From positions 27,251-91,250 of the forward strand of contig PIVT01000007.1 of NCBI GenBank assembly GCA_003353845.1: a stretch of 64,000 bases of DNA. Direction: 5' to 3'. Within the stretch, counting starts at the first letter, position 1. The number at the start of each line of letters is the position of its first letter. Below, piece by piece: positions 24,158 to 33,434 of this stretch. The notes below the pieces were generated by a model that worked only from the letters and a program-made list of their open reading frames with translations, made no database searches and was not told where the DNA came from. Origin of the DNA: Pseudomonadota bacterium (lineage in GTDB: Bacteria; Myxococcota_A; UBA9160; JADFDR01). A program made the translations under genes and the position numbers.

Positions 24158-25699
24158 ATGCTCGAAACTGTGAGCCGTGGCTTTGAAGCCGCACGAGACA
24201 AACTGCGCGGTGTTCGCACCCTCAGTGAAGAAAACATCGATGAGGCCCTGCGCGACGTCCGCAGTTCCTTGCTCGAAGCGGATGTCGGCCTGCCCGTCGT
24301 TCGCAGTTTCATCAAACAAGTCAAAGAGCGCTCCCTGGGTGAGAAGGTCGAGACGCGCGTCACCGACGATCAGGGCAAAACGCACAAGGTCACGCCCAGC
24401 GAACATTTCATCGCCATTTGCGAAGAGGAACTCGCGGCCCTCATGGGTCCGGTGGATCCCAGCCTGGCCAAGGGCAAGGGAGGGATCACTTCCGTTTTGC
24501 TTTTGGGTTTGCAAGGTGTGGGTAAAACCACCTGTGCCGCAAAACTCGCGTACCTGCTGAAAGCCAAGGGGCAAAAGCCCTTACTCGTCGCCGCCGATAT
24601 TTATCGACCCGCCGCCGTCCTGCAATTGCAGCGTTTGGGAGAAAGCATCGAGGTACCGGTGCATGCGGGCAGCGAAGGCCAGTCCCCGCCCTCCATTTGT
24701 GCCGACGCTTTTGAGCGCGCCAAGCGCGAAGGCTGCAACGCGATCATCTACGACACGGCGGGACGTCTGGCCATTGACGACGAGCTCATGCAAGAGCTTG
24801 AGCAGATCAAGCAGACCACGGATCCGGCCAATACCATTCTGGTATGCGATGCCCTCATGGGTCGCGACGCGGTCAATGTCGCCCAGGCTTTTGCAGAGCG
24901 ACTCCCCTTAGACGGCTTGGTGCTTACCAAACTCGACGGCGATGCCCGTGGTGGTGCCGCGCTGGCGGTGAAGGCCGTGACGGGCATACCCATCAAGTTC
25001 ATCGGCATGGGTGAGACCGTTGACAAGTTGGAGGAGTTTCGACCCGAAGGTCTCGCCTCACGTATCTTGGGCATGGGCGATATCGTCGGTCTGGTAAAAG
25101 ACTTCGAAGGCGTCATCGACGAGAAAGAAGCTGAAGCCGATGCCGAGAAAATGCTCTCCGGGCAGTTCACCTTTGACGATTTCCTCAAACAAATGCGAAC
25201 CCTGCAAAAGATGGGATCCATGAAGGACCTGTTGGGGAAACTTCCCGGCATGGGCGGGCTGGCCGATCACGTCGATGAAAGCGAGTTGGGCCGCGTCAAA
25301 GCCATGGTGCAATCCATGACCAAGGCAGAGCGCGCCAAGCCCGAGATCATCTGTAAGAGCCGTTCGACGCGCATTGCCAAGGGCAGCGGAAGAAATCCCA
25401 AAGATGTGAGAGAGCTCATAAAGCGATTCATGCAAATGCGCGAAATGATGGGGGCAGTGGGCAGCGGTGCCATGGGCGGCCTGGGCGGACTCATGGGAAA
25501 GATGGGCATGGGCGGTGGCATGCCCGGTATGGGCGCTATGGGCGGCGGATTGCCCGGCATGGGGGGCTTTGACCCCAGCGCCATGATGGGCGGAGGGTCG
25601 CCAGGCATGGGTGCCAAAGAAGCGGCCAAACGGCGCAGTGCAGGGAAAAAGAAAAGGAAACAGGCCAAACAGTCTCGGCGTAAGGGAAGAAAAAAATAA
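24158..25699 (+). CDS. ffh: signal recognition particle protein Ffh
   Basis: The GTPase that with 4.5S RNA targets nascent membrane proteins. Order: N domain (1-95), G domain with G-L-Q-G-V-G-K-T-T (about 113-121), D-T-A-G-R, T-K-L-D-G, and the methionine-rich M domain (300-440) with the S-G-S-G-like RNA-binding part. At 513 residues it is longer than usual because of a tail rich in methionine and glycine (GMGGGMPGMGAMGGGLPGMG) and a final lysine-arginine cluster. No SRP RNA gene was found nearby. Confidence 0.97.
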   Translation: MLETVSRGFEAARDKLRGVRTLSEENIDEALRDVRSSLLEADVGLPVVRSFIKQVKERSLGEKVETRVTDDQGKTHKVTPSEHFIAICEEELAALMGPVDPSLAKGKGGITSVLLLGLQGVGKTTCAAKLAYLLKAKGQKPLLVAADIYRPAAVLQLQRLGESIEVPVHAGSEGQSPPSICADAFERAKREGCNAIIYDTAGRLAIDDELMQELEQIKQTTDPANTILVCDALMGRDAVNVAQAFAERLPLDGLVLTKLDGDARGGAALAVKAVTGIPIKFIGMGETVDKLEEFRPEGLASRILGMGDIVGLVKDFEGVIDEKEAEADAEKMLSGQFTFDDFLKQMRTLQKMGSMKDLLGKLPGMGGLADHVDESELGRVKAMVQSMTKAERAKPEIICKSRSTRIAKGSGRNPKDVRELIKRFMQMREMMGAVGSGAMGGLGGLMGKMGMGGGMPGMGAMGGGLPGMGGFDPSAMMGGGSPGMGAKEAAKRRSAGKKKRKQAKQSRRKGRKK

Positions 25700-25776
25700 G
25701 AGCTCGGTGGAAATTTACGAAACATCCTGCAAACCCACTTAACTTCCCTGTGCTGTTGCCGATCTAAGAGGTCCAT

Positions 25777-27939
25777 ATGCCACGCTTATTATCACTACTC
25801 ATTATCACTGTTTTCATGATCGGTGCCGTGCCCCAGACCGGACTGGCCGACCCCTTACCCCGGCCCGCAGGTCTCGAACACCAGGTTCAGTTTTGGATTC
25901 GCGTGTACTCGGAAGTCGACACCAAGGGTGGACTGATTCATGACTCGCGCCACCTCGACGTCGTGTACGAGGTGATTCATTTCTCCGATAAAACAAGCAG
26001 ACGGAGTCGTGACCGAGCCACGGAAACCGCAAAGAAAAAGTACGCGAAAGCGCTGCGCTCCCTGGCCAAAGGCAAGCGCACGAATCTCTCGCTAACCGAA
26101 GAGCATGTTTTGTCACTCTGGCCCGAGGGCGTCACCAATAGCACGCTGAGCAAAGCCTCCAAGCGCTTGCGTTTTCAGCTTGGGCAAGCCGATAAATTCA
26201 AAGCGGGGCTCGTGCGTTCAGGTGCCTGGAAACCGTACATTCGAAAAGTCTTCACCGAACAGGGTGTTCCCGTAGAAATCTCTGCGCTGCCCCACGTGGA
26301 ATCATCGTTCAACCCCACGGCCTATTCCCGAGTCGGCGCTGCAGGCATGTGGCAATTCATGCGGTCCACAGGCGGGCGTTATCTACAAGTCGATTACGCC
26401 GTCGATGAACGCTTGGACCCCTATAAATCAACCGATGCGGCAGCCCAGCTGCTCAAAGACAATTACTCCGTTACCAAATCCTGGCCCTTAGCCATCACAG
26501 CCTATAACCATGGTGCAACGGGCATGAAGCGAGCCGTGAAGAAACTCGGCACAAGCAACATCGACACCATTGTAAAAAAATACGAGAGTCGAACCTTCGG
26601 TTTTGCATCCCGCAATTTTTACACCGAACTACTGGCCGCTTCACACGTTGACGAAAACTCCATGAAGTACTTTGGCGCTCTCACGCTCGATAAGCCTGTC
26701 CCCTTTCAGTCGGTGCAGATTAAGCACTACTACCCCTTCGCTGCACTACAAGGCGTCTTGGGCATCCCCTCAGCAAAGTTACAGCGCTACAACCCCTCAC
26801 TGCGCAATCCCGTGTTGACGGGCCAAAAGCACGTGCCCCGAAATTTTGTGCTCCATGTACCCGGTGGTATCACGCACACTGCTGCAGTAAGCGCCATCAG
26901 TGGAATTTCGGACAACCAGCGCTATAGCAAGCAGCATCGTGACAAGTACTACACTGTCGAGCGCGGAGACACTTTGTCGACCATCGCCAAGAAACTGCGC
27001 GTGCGCCAAAGTGATCTCCTGGCAGCCAATAATCTGCGCAACCGGAACTTCATCCGCGTCGGTCAAGTATTGCGCTTACCGGGTTTCGCTCAGGTCCCCA
27101 AGAAGACAAGCCGCATTGCCAGCGCGCCAGCACACACCGGCCCTCTGCCCAAGACCTACAAGGTTCGCAGAGGCGATACCGTCTCCTCCATCGCCGGCCG
27201 ATTTGACATTGCGGTGAGCGAGCTGCTCAAGACCAATCGCTTGCGCAATAAGAATCGAATTTATGTTGGACAGGTTCTCACGCTACCGGGAGGACGGAGC
27301 CAAGCCGTCATTGTGGCCGCTGCGGCGGCAAAGCCTGTTGCCAAGGCTCCCGTGAAAACTCCGGTCAAAGCCCCTGTCAAAGCCAGAGTGCAACCCGTCT
27401 TGGTGCCTGCGCCAGCCACGTTACCAATAACAGTTGCAGCGATGGGTCCTCCCCTGCCCCCGGTCGCCTCTCCCGCACCAGGCTTTCGCTCCTTGCACGA
27501 AGGGGGCGGTGCTCGTTTTACCATTTTGAAAAACGATCAGGTTCGAGTAGAGGCGGAAGAAACCATCGGTCACTATGCCGATTGGCTTCAAGTCAGTGCT
27601 TCAAGTTTGCGTCGCTTGAACAGGATGAAGTACTCCACTCCTCTGCCCATTGGAAAGCGCTTCACCCTGAATTTCTCCAACGTCTCTCGAGAAGACTTCG
27701 AACAACTACGTCTCGAATTTCATCGCTCCATGCAGGAAGACTTCTTTGCGGCCTACGAGGTGGAGAGCACCCGAGATCACAGGCTGGAAAGAGGAGACAC
27801 GCTCTGGAGCCTGGCTCGACAGGACGATCCAATCCCCATGTGGTTGCTGATTCAATACAACCCCGAAGTCGACTTCAACGCCTTGCATCCCGGTACCGTG
27901 GTGATGATTCCACGCGTTCAACCACGAAGGCAGAGCTAA
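25777..27939 (+). CDS. mltD: MltD-like membrane-bound lytic transglycosylase with LysM domains
   Basis: Cleaves peptidoglycan glycan strands. A 720-residue protein with an N-terminal signal peptide (residues 1-24, no lipobox seen), a lytic-transglycosylase domain around 165-300 (A-L-P-H-V-E-S-S-F-N-P ... S-R-V-G-A-A-G-M-W-Q-F-M, with the catalytic glutamate in VES), then three LysM peptidoglycan-binding domains: near 388-432, 452-500 and 660-715 (each beginning with an R-G-D-T-L/V start). A linker with tandem V-K-x-P repeats lies near 525-545. The gene follows ffh by 77 bases. Confidence 0.92.
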   Translation: MPRLLSLLIITVFMIGAVPQTGLADPLPRPAGLEHQVQFWIRVYSEVDTKGGLIHDSRHLDVVYEVIHFSDKTSRRSRDRATETAKKKYAKALRSLAKGKRTNLSLTEEHVLSLWPEGVTNSTLSKASKRLRFQLGQADKFKAGLVRSGAWKPYIRKVFTEQGVPVEISALPHVESSFNPTAYSRVGAAGMWQFMRSTGGRYLQVDYAVDERLDPYKSTDAAAQLLKDNYSVTKSWPLAITAYNHGATGMKRAVKKLGTSNIDTIVKKYESRTFGFASRNFYTELLAASHVDENSMKYFGALTLDKPVPFQSVQIKHYYPFAALQGVLGIPSAKLQRYNPSLRNPVLTGQKHVPRNFVLHVPGGITHTAAVSAISGISDNQRYSKQHRDKYYTVERGDTLSTIAKKLRVRQSDLLAANNLRNRNFIRVGQVLRLPGFAQVPKKTSRIASAPAHTGPLPKTYKVRRGDTVSSIAGRFDIAVSELLKTNRLRNKNRIYVGQVLTLPGGRSQAVIVAAAAAKPVAKAPVKTPVKAPVKARVQPVLVPAPATLPITVAAMGPPLPPVASPAPGFRSLHEGGGARFTILKNDQVRVEAEETIGHYADWLQVSASSLRRLNRMKYSTPLPIGKRFTLNFSNVSREDFEQLRLEFHRSMQEDFFAAYEVESTRDHRLERGDTLWSLARQDDPIPMWLLIQYNPEVDFNALHPGTVVMIPRVQPRRQS

Positions 27940-28940
27940 ATCCTCCCAGGCTGCGTCAACTCTTCTTTTACTTCCCCTGGTGCTTCCGCATCTAGCTGAA
28001 AAGCCGTCATCTGTAATTTATCCTGCGCATTGACCTCATAGAAATCCTCGCCACTCTGCCCGCGCCAGATCACTGACAACGGGCGAGAAGCACAGGACAG
28101 CACCTCGTTTTCCCGCTCTTGCCGAGTTCCCGTACGACCATGAAAGAGGCAGAGCATCCAGGCCTCGGGAGCCAACAGGGGGCTGCAAAGCTTGGACAGC
28201 GTTCCAAGATCTTGACCGACGGGTTTGCGACGCCCACCTCGTTCGGGCACCTGTGGCGGGGGATCCAAAATGATCCCGTCAAATTGTTGCCCACTGCGTC
28301 GGGCTCGTGGGAGATGGCGATACACATTCCCTCGCACCAACGCGCGCTCATCGACAGGGCTTCCGTTCAAGGCATGGTTCTCCTGTGCTCTTTGCAAGGA
28401 GCGCGTTTGCGTGTCTAGATGGGTCACCGAACGCGCTCCACCTGCAGCGGCAGCCACTCCCAGACTTCCGGTGTAAGCAAACAAGTTCAACACACGACGA
28501 TCCCGACTGTTGTCCATCAACCAAGCACGTGCGGGTCGCGCATCGAGGAACAAACCTACATTGGGGGTGAGCAAGGGATCGATCAAAAAACGCAGCCCCT
28601 GTTCCAACACTTCCAAAGGCTCTTCCGGGGCCTCTCCTCGCAACACTCGTCCACAAGCCTCCGGGGAAGAAGGTCCGCCCTGCACCTTCTCTTTTAGAAT
28701 TATTCGACCGGGCGCAAAGCAACCTTCCAAGGTACTGGCAGCGATGTCCAGATCGTCGCCGCTCAGCGGGCGATGACAATACAGCACCGCCGTATCCGCA
28801 AAACGCTCGATGTTGAGACCGGGGAGGCCCTCTGCGTGACCGGAGAAAATGCGATAGGCCGTGAGTGAAGGATCTGCGTGCAACGCCGATCTTCGCCCCC
28901 ATGCCCTTTCAATTTTTTCCGCCAGAGAAAGCTCACTCAA
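27936..28940 (-). CDS. class I SAM-dependent RNA methyltransferase (RlmI/RlmK-like)
   Basis: A 334-residue methyltransferase of the RlmI/RlmL C-terminal type. It has the L-P-G-L-N-I-E-R-F motif that precedes the PUA-like part, F-L-D-A-R-P-A-R, the SAM loop L-N-L-F-A-Y-T-G-S-L-G-V-A-A, D-x-Q-T near it, and the D-P-P-P-Q catalytic-type segment (IILDPPPQVP). Probably methylates 23S rRNA; which base is not clear. The frame starts with a TTG at 28940 and no better start was apparent. Its stop overlaps the mltD end by 4 bases. Confidence 0.78.
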   Translation of the reverse strand: MSELSLAEKIERAWGRRSALHADPSLTAYRIFSGHAEGLPGLNIERFADTAVLYCHRPLSGDDLDIAASTLEGCFAPGRIILKEKVQGGPSSPEACGRVLRGEAPEEPLEVLEQGLRFLIDPLLTPNVGLFLDARPARAWLMDNSRDRRVLNLFAYTGSLGVAAAAGGARSVTHLDTQTRSLQRAQENHALNGSPVDERALVRGNVYRHLPRARRSGQQFDGIILDPPPQVPERGGRRKPVGQDLGTLSKLCSPLLAPEAWMLCLFHGRTGTRQERENEVLSCASRPLSVIWRGQSGEDFYEVNAQDKLQMTAFQLDAEAPGEVKEELTQPGRI

Positions 28941-28977
28941 CCTGTTTCTGCGCCTCCACAGCGGTTAGGCTATCGCG

Positions 28978-29262
28978 ATGACGCAAGAAGAGTCAAAGAG
29001 TTGGTGGGTCTACATCGTCGAGTGTGCCGACCGGACGCTCTACACAGGAATTACGAATCACTTGGAGCGGCGCTTGGAGGCTCACCAAAAGGGAACCGGC
29101 GCAAAGTACACGCGCAATCGACGCCCCGTGACCTTGCGCTACCAAGAACAACAGGCGGACCGTTCGGTAGCCTCGAAACGCGAAGCTCAACTTAAAAAGA
29201 TGTCGAGACAAGAGAAGCTGCAATTGATTCAACAGGATTCAGACAACCATCAGGTGTCATAG
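28978..29262 (+). CDS. GIY-YIG domain protein (YhbQ/UPF0213-like)
   Basis: A 94-residue stand-alone GIY-YIG endonuclease-like protein: W-W-V-Y-I-V-E-C-A-D-R-T-L-Y-T-G-I-T near the N-terminus (the GIY-YIG pair reads V-Y-I and Y-T-G), the R-R-L-E-A-H-Q segment, K-Y-T-R-N-R-R-P, and the conserved glutamate in R-E-A-Q-L-K-K. The family is thought to act in nucleic acid maintenance. It overlaps the end of the convergent LpxL-like gene by 13 bases. Confidence 0.9.
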   Translation: MTQEESKSWWVYIVECADRTLYTGITNHLERRLEAHQKGTGAKYTRNRRPVTLRYQEQQADRSVASKREAQLKKMSRQEKLQLIQQDSDNHQVS

Positions 29263-30188
29263 GGGTTCTCGGGCAAATCAGGGCTGTATCGGAATCGACG
29301 ATGACTCCACATCCATTGCTCTGGATGTTCGCGAATGAGTCCCTCTAGCACCGCATTGCAATCTTCCGTGAGCCCTTGAATGGTCGCTTTTTGATCCTCA
29401 AGTTCCCGCACGGGGATTTCGGGAAGAAAGCAAATTCGATGCAGGTCTTCTTCTCCCTGGCGCATAGCATAGACAGGCACAATGGCAGCACCACTTCGCA
29501 AGGCCAGGGCTGCGATGCCGTGGGAAGTTGAACAGCGCACGCCAAACAGCGGTGCCATCACCCCACGCTGGGGCTTGACGTACTGATCGTTCAACACCGG
29601 AACCGCATGCCCTTTCTTCAAGGCACGCAGGATTTGGGGAGCCACGTTGCGCTGGAAGATCATATTGGAACCCATGCGCTCGCGTTGTCGAAACACATAC
29701 TCGCGGATGTAGGGATTGCGCATGGGTCTTCCCACGGCCGTAAAATCGACACCGGCCAATGGAATGCCCCGCACACCAATTTCAAAATTCCCCATGTGCA
29801 AGGTCAGCAACATGGCACCCTTGCCCTTGGCCATGGCCGCTTTCAAGTTCTCGATGCCCTCGAAGGCAATATGCTCTTCCAGTTCCTTATTGCTCCAGGT
29901 ACTGGAACGGGCGAGGTCGATCAAGTTCCACGCGAGACGCACAAAGGTTTCTCGCCCCACGCGTTGACGCACCTCTTCGCTCCAATCGGGAAAGGCAATT
30001 CGCAGATTGACCAGCATGTAATCAACACGCCGCCCCCCACAAGCAAAGAAGGCATAGGCGAGCCACTTTCCCAACGGCCTGGAAAACCAAAGGGGCAGCC
30101 GAGCCAAAATGGCTATGGCGACGCGATAGCCGATATAGGAAAGGCGGAAGCGGAGCTGACCGAATCTTCCTTTTCCTTTGCTACTCAC
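29250..30188 (-). CDS. lipid A biosynthesis acyltransferase (LpxL/HtrB family)
   Basis: Inner-membrane acyltransferase that adds a secondary acyl chain to lipid A precursors. 312 residues, with an N-terminal membrane segment near 18-45 and the catalytic H-x4-D/E motif in the form L-L-T-L-H-M-G-N-F-E (about residues 130-139). The G-R-P-M-R-N and the P-V-L-N-D-Q-Y segments also fit the family. It indicates an outer membrane with lipid A. It sits 3 bases from the Dabb-domain gene start, on the same strand. Confidence 0.92.
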   Translation of the reverse strand: MSSKGKGRFGQLRFRLSYIGYRVAIAILARLPLWFSRPLGKWLAYAFFACGGRRVDYMLVNLRIAFPDWSEEVRQRVGRETFVRLAWNLIDLARSSTWSNKELEEHIAFEGIENLKAAMAKGKGAMLLTLHMGNFEIGVRGIPLAGVDFTAVGRPMRNPYIREYVFRQRERMGSNMIFQRNVAPQILRALKKGHAVPVLNDQYVKPQRGVMAPLFGVRCSTSHGIAALALRSGAAIVPVYAMRQGEEDLHRICFLPEIPVRELEDQKATIQGLTEDCNAVLEGLIREHPEQWMWSHRRFRYSPDLPENPYDT

Positions 30189-30191
30189 TGG

Positions 30192-30497
30192 TTACTCCAC
30201 TTCGTAATCGACCACGACTCGATCGGATGCGACTTCGCCCACAAAGCCTGCCGCCTTCACGTGCTCTGCATGGACACGATAAATCTCAAGATCAGCCTTG
30301 GTTTTGAACTCGGAATACAAAGCCACATCAAAAGCTGCGTTTCCTTCCGCAAAATTCAATCCCACTTCAAGCGCGGAGACTTCGGGGATAAGCGCAGGAA
30401 GGGCCTCCAAGATCTCTTTGATTTTCTCAGCGTTTTCCTGTTTGGAAGCATCGGCAGCACTTTCCTTCAGCTTCCACATCACGATGTGTTTAATCAT
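30192..30497 (-). CDS. Dabb-domain (stress-responsive alpha/beta barrel) protein
   Basis: A small dimeric ferredoxin-fold protein of 101 residues from the family (Dabb) that includes Hsp-like plant and bacterial stress proteins. Landmarks are M-I-K-H-I-V-M-W-K-L at the start, the L-E-V-G-L-N region, F-D-V-A-L-Y-S-E-F, and Y-R-V-H-A-E-H-V-K. Function is unknown. The ATG at 30497 is chosen since MIKHIV is the family N-terminus; the frame extends 12 codons upstream. Confidence 0.85.
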   Translation of the reverse strand: MIKHIVMWKLKESAADASKQENAEKIKEILEALPALIPEVSALEVGLNFAEGNAAFDVALYSEFKTKADLEIYRVHAEHVKAAGFVGEVASDRVVVDYEVE

Positions 30498-30576
30498 GGA
30501 CTTCACCAACTCTTTTCGTTGCGAGGGATTCAAAATGCAGCGGGGACACTATCACGAAGAAACCAGCCGAGCCGCT

Positions 30577-31032
30577 TTATTCCAACCACTCAAGAATCAT
30601 GTCTTCCATCTCGTCTTCTTCAACTTGGTCCTCTGGAATGGCGTAGTCGCGAACAGAAACTCCTGCGCGATGGACGGAAGCTGGATCCCCGGACACCAGT
30701 GGATGCCAGGACTCAAGCTCTTTCCCCTCCGCCAACAACCGATAGGCACAGGTCTTTGGAATCCAATCCAGATTCAGCGCCAATAGAGGTGTCACCACAA
30801 CACAATCGGGTTCCAACTCCTTGCGCTGGGCATAGCGGCTACACCGACATTGCCGAATCTCCAGCAAGCGACACGCTACGCGCGTATGGAAGACCTCGCT
30901 CGTGTCTTCATTCTCAAGTTTGTGCAAGCAACAGCGTCCGCAACCATCACACAAGGCTTCCCACTCCACCGAAGACATTTCTTCAAGGGATTTCTTTTTC
31001 CAAAACTGAGATTCGAGAATTGCAATTTTCAT
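30577..31032 (-). CDS. YcgN-family cysteine-cluster protein (UPF0260)
   Basis: A 151-residue protein of the YcgN/UPF0260 family. Visible: FWKKKSLEEMSSVEWEALCD, then G-C-G-R-C-C-L-H-K-L-E, further C-R-L-L-E-I-R-Q-C-R-C-S-R-Y, and the P-K-T-C-A-Y-R segment, all matching a cysteine cluster that probably binds a metal. The function is unknown. ATG at 31032 is preferred over one 12 codons upstream by similarity of the N-terminus (MKIAILESQFWKKK). Confidence 0.9.
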   Translation of the reverse strand: MKIAILESQFWKKKSLEEMSSVEWEALCDGCGRCCLHKLENEDTSEVFHTRVACRLLEIRQCRCSRYAQRKELEPDCVVVTPLLALNLDWIPKTCAYRLLAEGKELESWHPLVSGDPASVHRAGVSVRDYAIPEDQVEEDEMEDMILEWLE

Positions 31033-31074
31033 CACTGGGCTTTTCTTATGGATTCGCTCCGCGAACAATTAGTT

Positions 31075-32373
31075 TCAGGAATTAACCGCTCGTAAATGCT
31101 TGAGCCATTGTCGTGCCGCCTTCTCTGTCTTCTCATTCCTGGCGGCCGCGAGAAAGGCTGTGCGGGCTTGTTCGTATTCTTTCAAGTGAAAGAGGCAAAC
31201 ACCGAGCAATAAATTGACTTGTGCCTTGCTCTTCAACTCGCCCTTCCGGAGCGCCTTCCTGAAGTATTTTCTTGCCAGTTTCCAATCTTCTTCTTCCATG
31301 GCCACCTGGCCGATCATGGCGAAGGTCTGTCCTTTCTCAGAAAGCTCAGCGGCTTTCAACAAGGGAATCTCTGCTTTCTTGAACTCCTTGGCTTGTACCC
31401 AACTGGAACCCAACAAGTACCAAGCCTTCTCATTCTCCTTGATCTTGCCCTGGGAGAGTCCCTTTTCAATCACGAGGGCCGCCTTGTAGGGTGCGTCGTT
31501 ATACAAGAAGGTTTCAGCCATGCGGCGCAATTCAGAATCCGATGTCAGGTACCCTCTTTCGTAGGCCATCTCTTGCAGCGCCATGGAGTCGCGATCCCTT
31601 CCCAGACTTCCATACATCGCTGCGAGTTGCATGATGTAACTTTTCTTGGCAAAGCGTTCGACGAGCTTCTCGCCCATCTTCGCGGCGTTCTTGTAATCCT
31701 TGGTGTAGTAATAACAAGAGAACATCAGGTTCAACCAATTCTCACGTGGATCCTCTCCCTGAGCCAGGCCCTGTTCGCCCAACTTGATCGCCTTGGCAAA
31801 ATTTTCCTGCTGCGCATAGGCCGTCGCCAAGGTGAAGTAGGCCGAGGCTCCAGGACTCTTCACCTCAGTAAACCATTGCTCCAGCGCGGCGATGCCTTTC
31901 TTGTATTCGCCATTGGCGACGTAAAGCTGGCCTAGATTGAAGCGAAGCGATAACTGTGCCGCTTCAGGCAAACTCTTCTCTTTGAGACATTTTTCAAAAC
32001 TCGATGCAGCTTTGACGTAATCCCCTTGTGTGGAGTAGGCGTAGCCGATGGTTTGATACATCAAGGCGCGTTCGTATGAATTCAGTTTGTCTTTCTTGGC
32101 TTCCAGCTTCCTCAAGCCGACCAGGGCTTCGCTGATTTGATCTTCACCGATGAGTTCCTGAGCGCGAAGCAACTGCTTGTGAACCGACTCGCTCACCGTC
32201 TGTACTTGCTTGGCTCTAGGCTTTGCTCGACGTTCACGCGCCGACGCATCGGAGACGAGACTCGTGGACCCCAGCACACAGGCACATACAAAGACTACAC
32301 ACGCCTGAAGAAACAAGCGTCGTCGCATGCTATTCAACGGCCCACTTGTCCGTCGACGATCCTTTGCAGTCAT
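31075..32373 (-). CDS. exported tetratricopeptide-repeat protein of the Ton operon
   Basis: A 432-residue periplasmic or outer-membrane protein: signal peptide (about residues 15-45), then a run of TPR helices (for example Y-x-T-I-G-Y-A-Y-S-T-Q-G-D-Y-V-K-A-A and A-W-Y-L-L-G-S-S-W-V-Q-A-K-E-F). It is last in the six-gene operon DUF3450-TtpC-ExbB-ExbD-TonB-TPR, a layout known from TonB2-type systems of marine gammaproteobacteria, where the TPR protein is believed to assist the Ton complex. Start at 32373 is chosen by a GAGGG ribosome site; TonB ends 23 bases upstream. Confidence 0.85.
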   Translation of the reverse strand: MTAKDRRRTSGPLNSMRRRLFLQACVVFVCACVLGSTSLVSDASARERRAKPRAKQVQTVSESVHKQLLRAQELIGEDQISEALVGLRKLEAKKDKLNSYERALMYQTIGYAYSTQGDYVKAASSFEKCLKEKSLPEAAQLSLRFNLGQLYVANGEYKKGIAALEQWFTEVKSPGASAYFTLATAYAQQENFAKAIKLGEQGLAQGEDPRENWLNLMFSCYYYTKDYKNAAKMGEKLVERFAKKSYIMQLAAMYGSLGRDRDSMALQEMAYERGYLTSDSELRRMAETFLYNDAPYKAALVIEKGLSQGKIKENEKAWYLLGSSWVQAKEFKKAEIPLLKAAELSEKGQTFAMIGQVAMEEEDWKLARKYFRKALRKGELKSKAQVNLLLGVCLFHLKEYEQARTAFLAAARNEKTEKAARQWLKHLRAVNS

Positions 32374-32395
32374 TACTGCCCTCAACTCATTTCCC

Positions 32396-33010
32396 TCAGT
32401 CTTCCAGTTCGAAGGTCATCACCACTTCGATCCCCGACTGTTCCACAGGTTTGCCGTCGACCATTTTTGGCTTGTACTTCCACTTCAAAACGGCGCGTTT
32501 CGCTGCGCTATCAAAAGTGCCCGGCGGGTCAGCGTCCACCACGATGGGATCGCGTACCGTGCCCGCCGTGGTAATCGTAAAACGCAGGTACACCCAGCCT
32601 TCAATCCCGCGCTCGTTGGCTCTTCGGGGATAAACAGGCTCAACCCGGACCAGCGGCAACACATCCGAATCAGACAGCACTCCGCCAAACCCCATGCCCG
32701 CCAGGTCGGACCCTTGTTGAAGGGGAATACCTGGCGCATTCATGTTCTGCATTCCCGGCTTCATCGGCGTGTCCGCAATATCGATATCGGGCGGTGGAGG
32801 TGCCGTTTTCGTTTCCACCTTCTTAGGCAGTTTCCGATCCTTGGTATTGGCTTCGCTATCTTCCATCACACGCGTAAATTCGATATCTGCGTAGACGTGT
32901 TCTTCTTCTTCATTTTTGAGACCGAAATCAATCAAGGAAAACATCAAGCGAAACAGCAAGCCCGTGACCAGCACCGCTGTCGCCGCTGCACGCAGGAAAC
33001 GCCAGTTCAT
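32396..33010 (-). CDS. tonB: TonB-family energy transducer
   Basis: A short TonB2-like protein (204 residues): N-terminal membrane anchor (about 8-28), a short proline-containing periplasmic linker (KTAPPPPDIDIADTP), and the C-terminal TonB fold with the landmark V-E-P-V-Y-P-R-R-A-N-E-R-G-I-E-G-W-V. It passes proton-motive-force energy to outer-membrane receptors. The start overlaps exbD by 4 bases. It has only a short proline-rich region, which suits TonB proteins with helper subunits. Confidence 0.92.
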   Translation of the reverse strand: MNWRFLRAAATAVLVTGLLFRLMFSLIDFGLKNEEEEHVYADIEFTRVMEDSEANTKDRKLPKKVETKTAPPPPDIDIADTPMKPGMQNMNAPGIPLQQGSDLAGMGFGGVLSDSDVLPLVRVEPVYPRRANERGIEGWVYLRFTITTAGTVRDPIVVDADPPGTFDSAAKRAVLKWKYKPKMVDGKPVEQSGIEVVMTFELED

Positions 33011-33420
33011 TGCTTTGGCACCTTGGCCGCCACCGAGACGTTTGTCACACCCGCCAGCCGAATCTGGTCCATCACCTGAACCAATACTCCGGTCTTGGAC
33101 AGTTCGTCGGCTTGGATCACAACACCGCTCTTGGGCGTTTCCGCGATCAGGCGCAAGATATTCGCCCGCACCGCTCGAACATCCACTCTGCGGCGTTGGA
33201 TGAAAATTTGATTGCGCTCATCGATGGCAACCATGATCCCCGCGAGTTCTTTCTTTTCTGCCGTTTGGGCCTGGGGGCGATTCACATCGATCCCCGACTC
33301 TTTGGTGAAAGTCGCAGTCACGATGAAGAAGATGAGCATGATAAACACCACATCCAACATGGGTGTTAGATCAATCTCCGACTCATCACCCGCATTTCGT
33401 CGTCTCACTCGTCTGCCCAC
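33007..33420 (-). CDS. exbD: ExbD biopolymer transport protein
   Basis: A 137-residue ExbD/TolR-type protein: cytoplasmic N-terminus, one membrane helix (I-D-L-T-P-M-L-D-V-V-F-I-M-L-I-F-F, residues 18-34) with the conserved aspartate that conducts protons, and a periplasmic domain. Together with ExbB it forms the proton-driven motor for TonB. The stop overlaps the tonB start by 4 bases, and exbB ends 14 bases upstream. Confidence 0.95.
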   Translation of the reverse strand: MGRRVRRRNAGDESEIDLTPMLDVVFIMLIFFIVTATFTKESGIDVNRPQAQTAEKKELAGIMVAIDERNQIFIQRRRVDVRAVRANILRLIAETPKSGVVIQADELSKTGVLVQVMDQIRLAGVTNVSVAAKVPKQ

Positions 33421-33434
33421 GTTCTTACTCCGAC

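Noticed and set aside
29607..31085. A 492-codon open frame on the plus strand
   Set aside because: It runs antisense through the LpxL-like, Dabb and YcgN genes, all with clear family motifs; its own translation has no recognisable domain.
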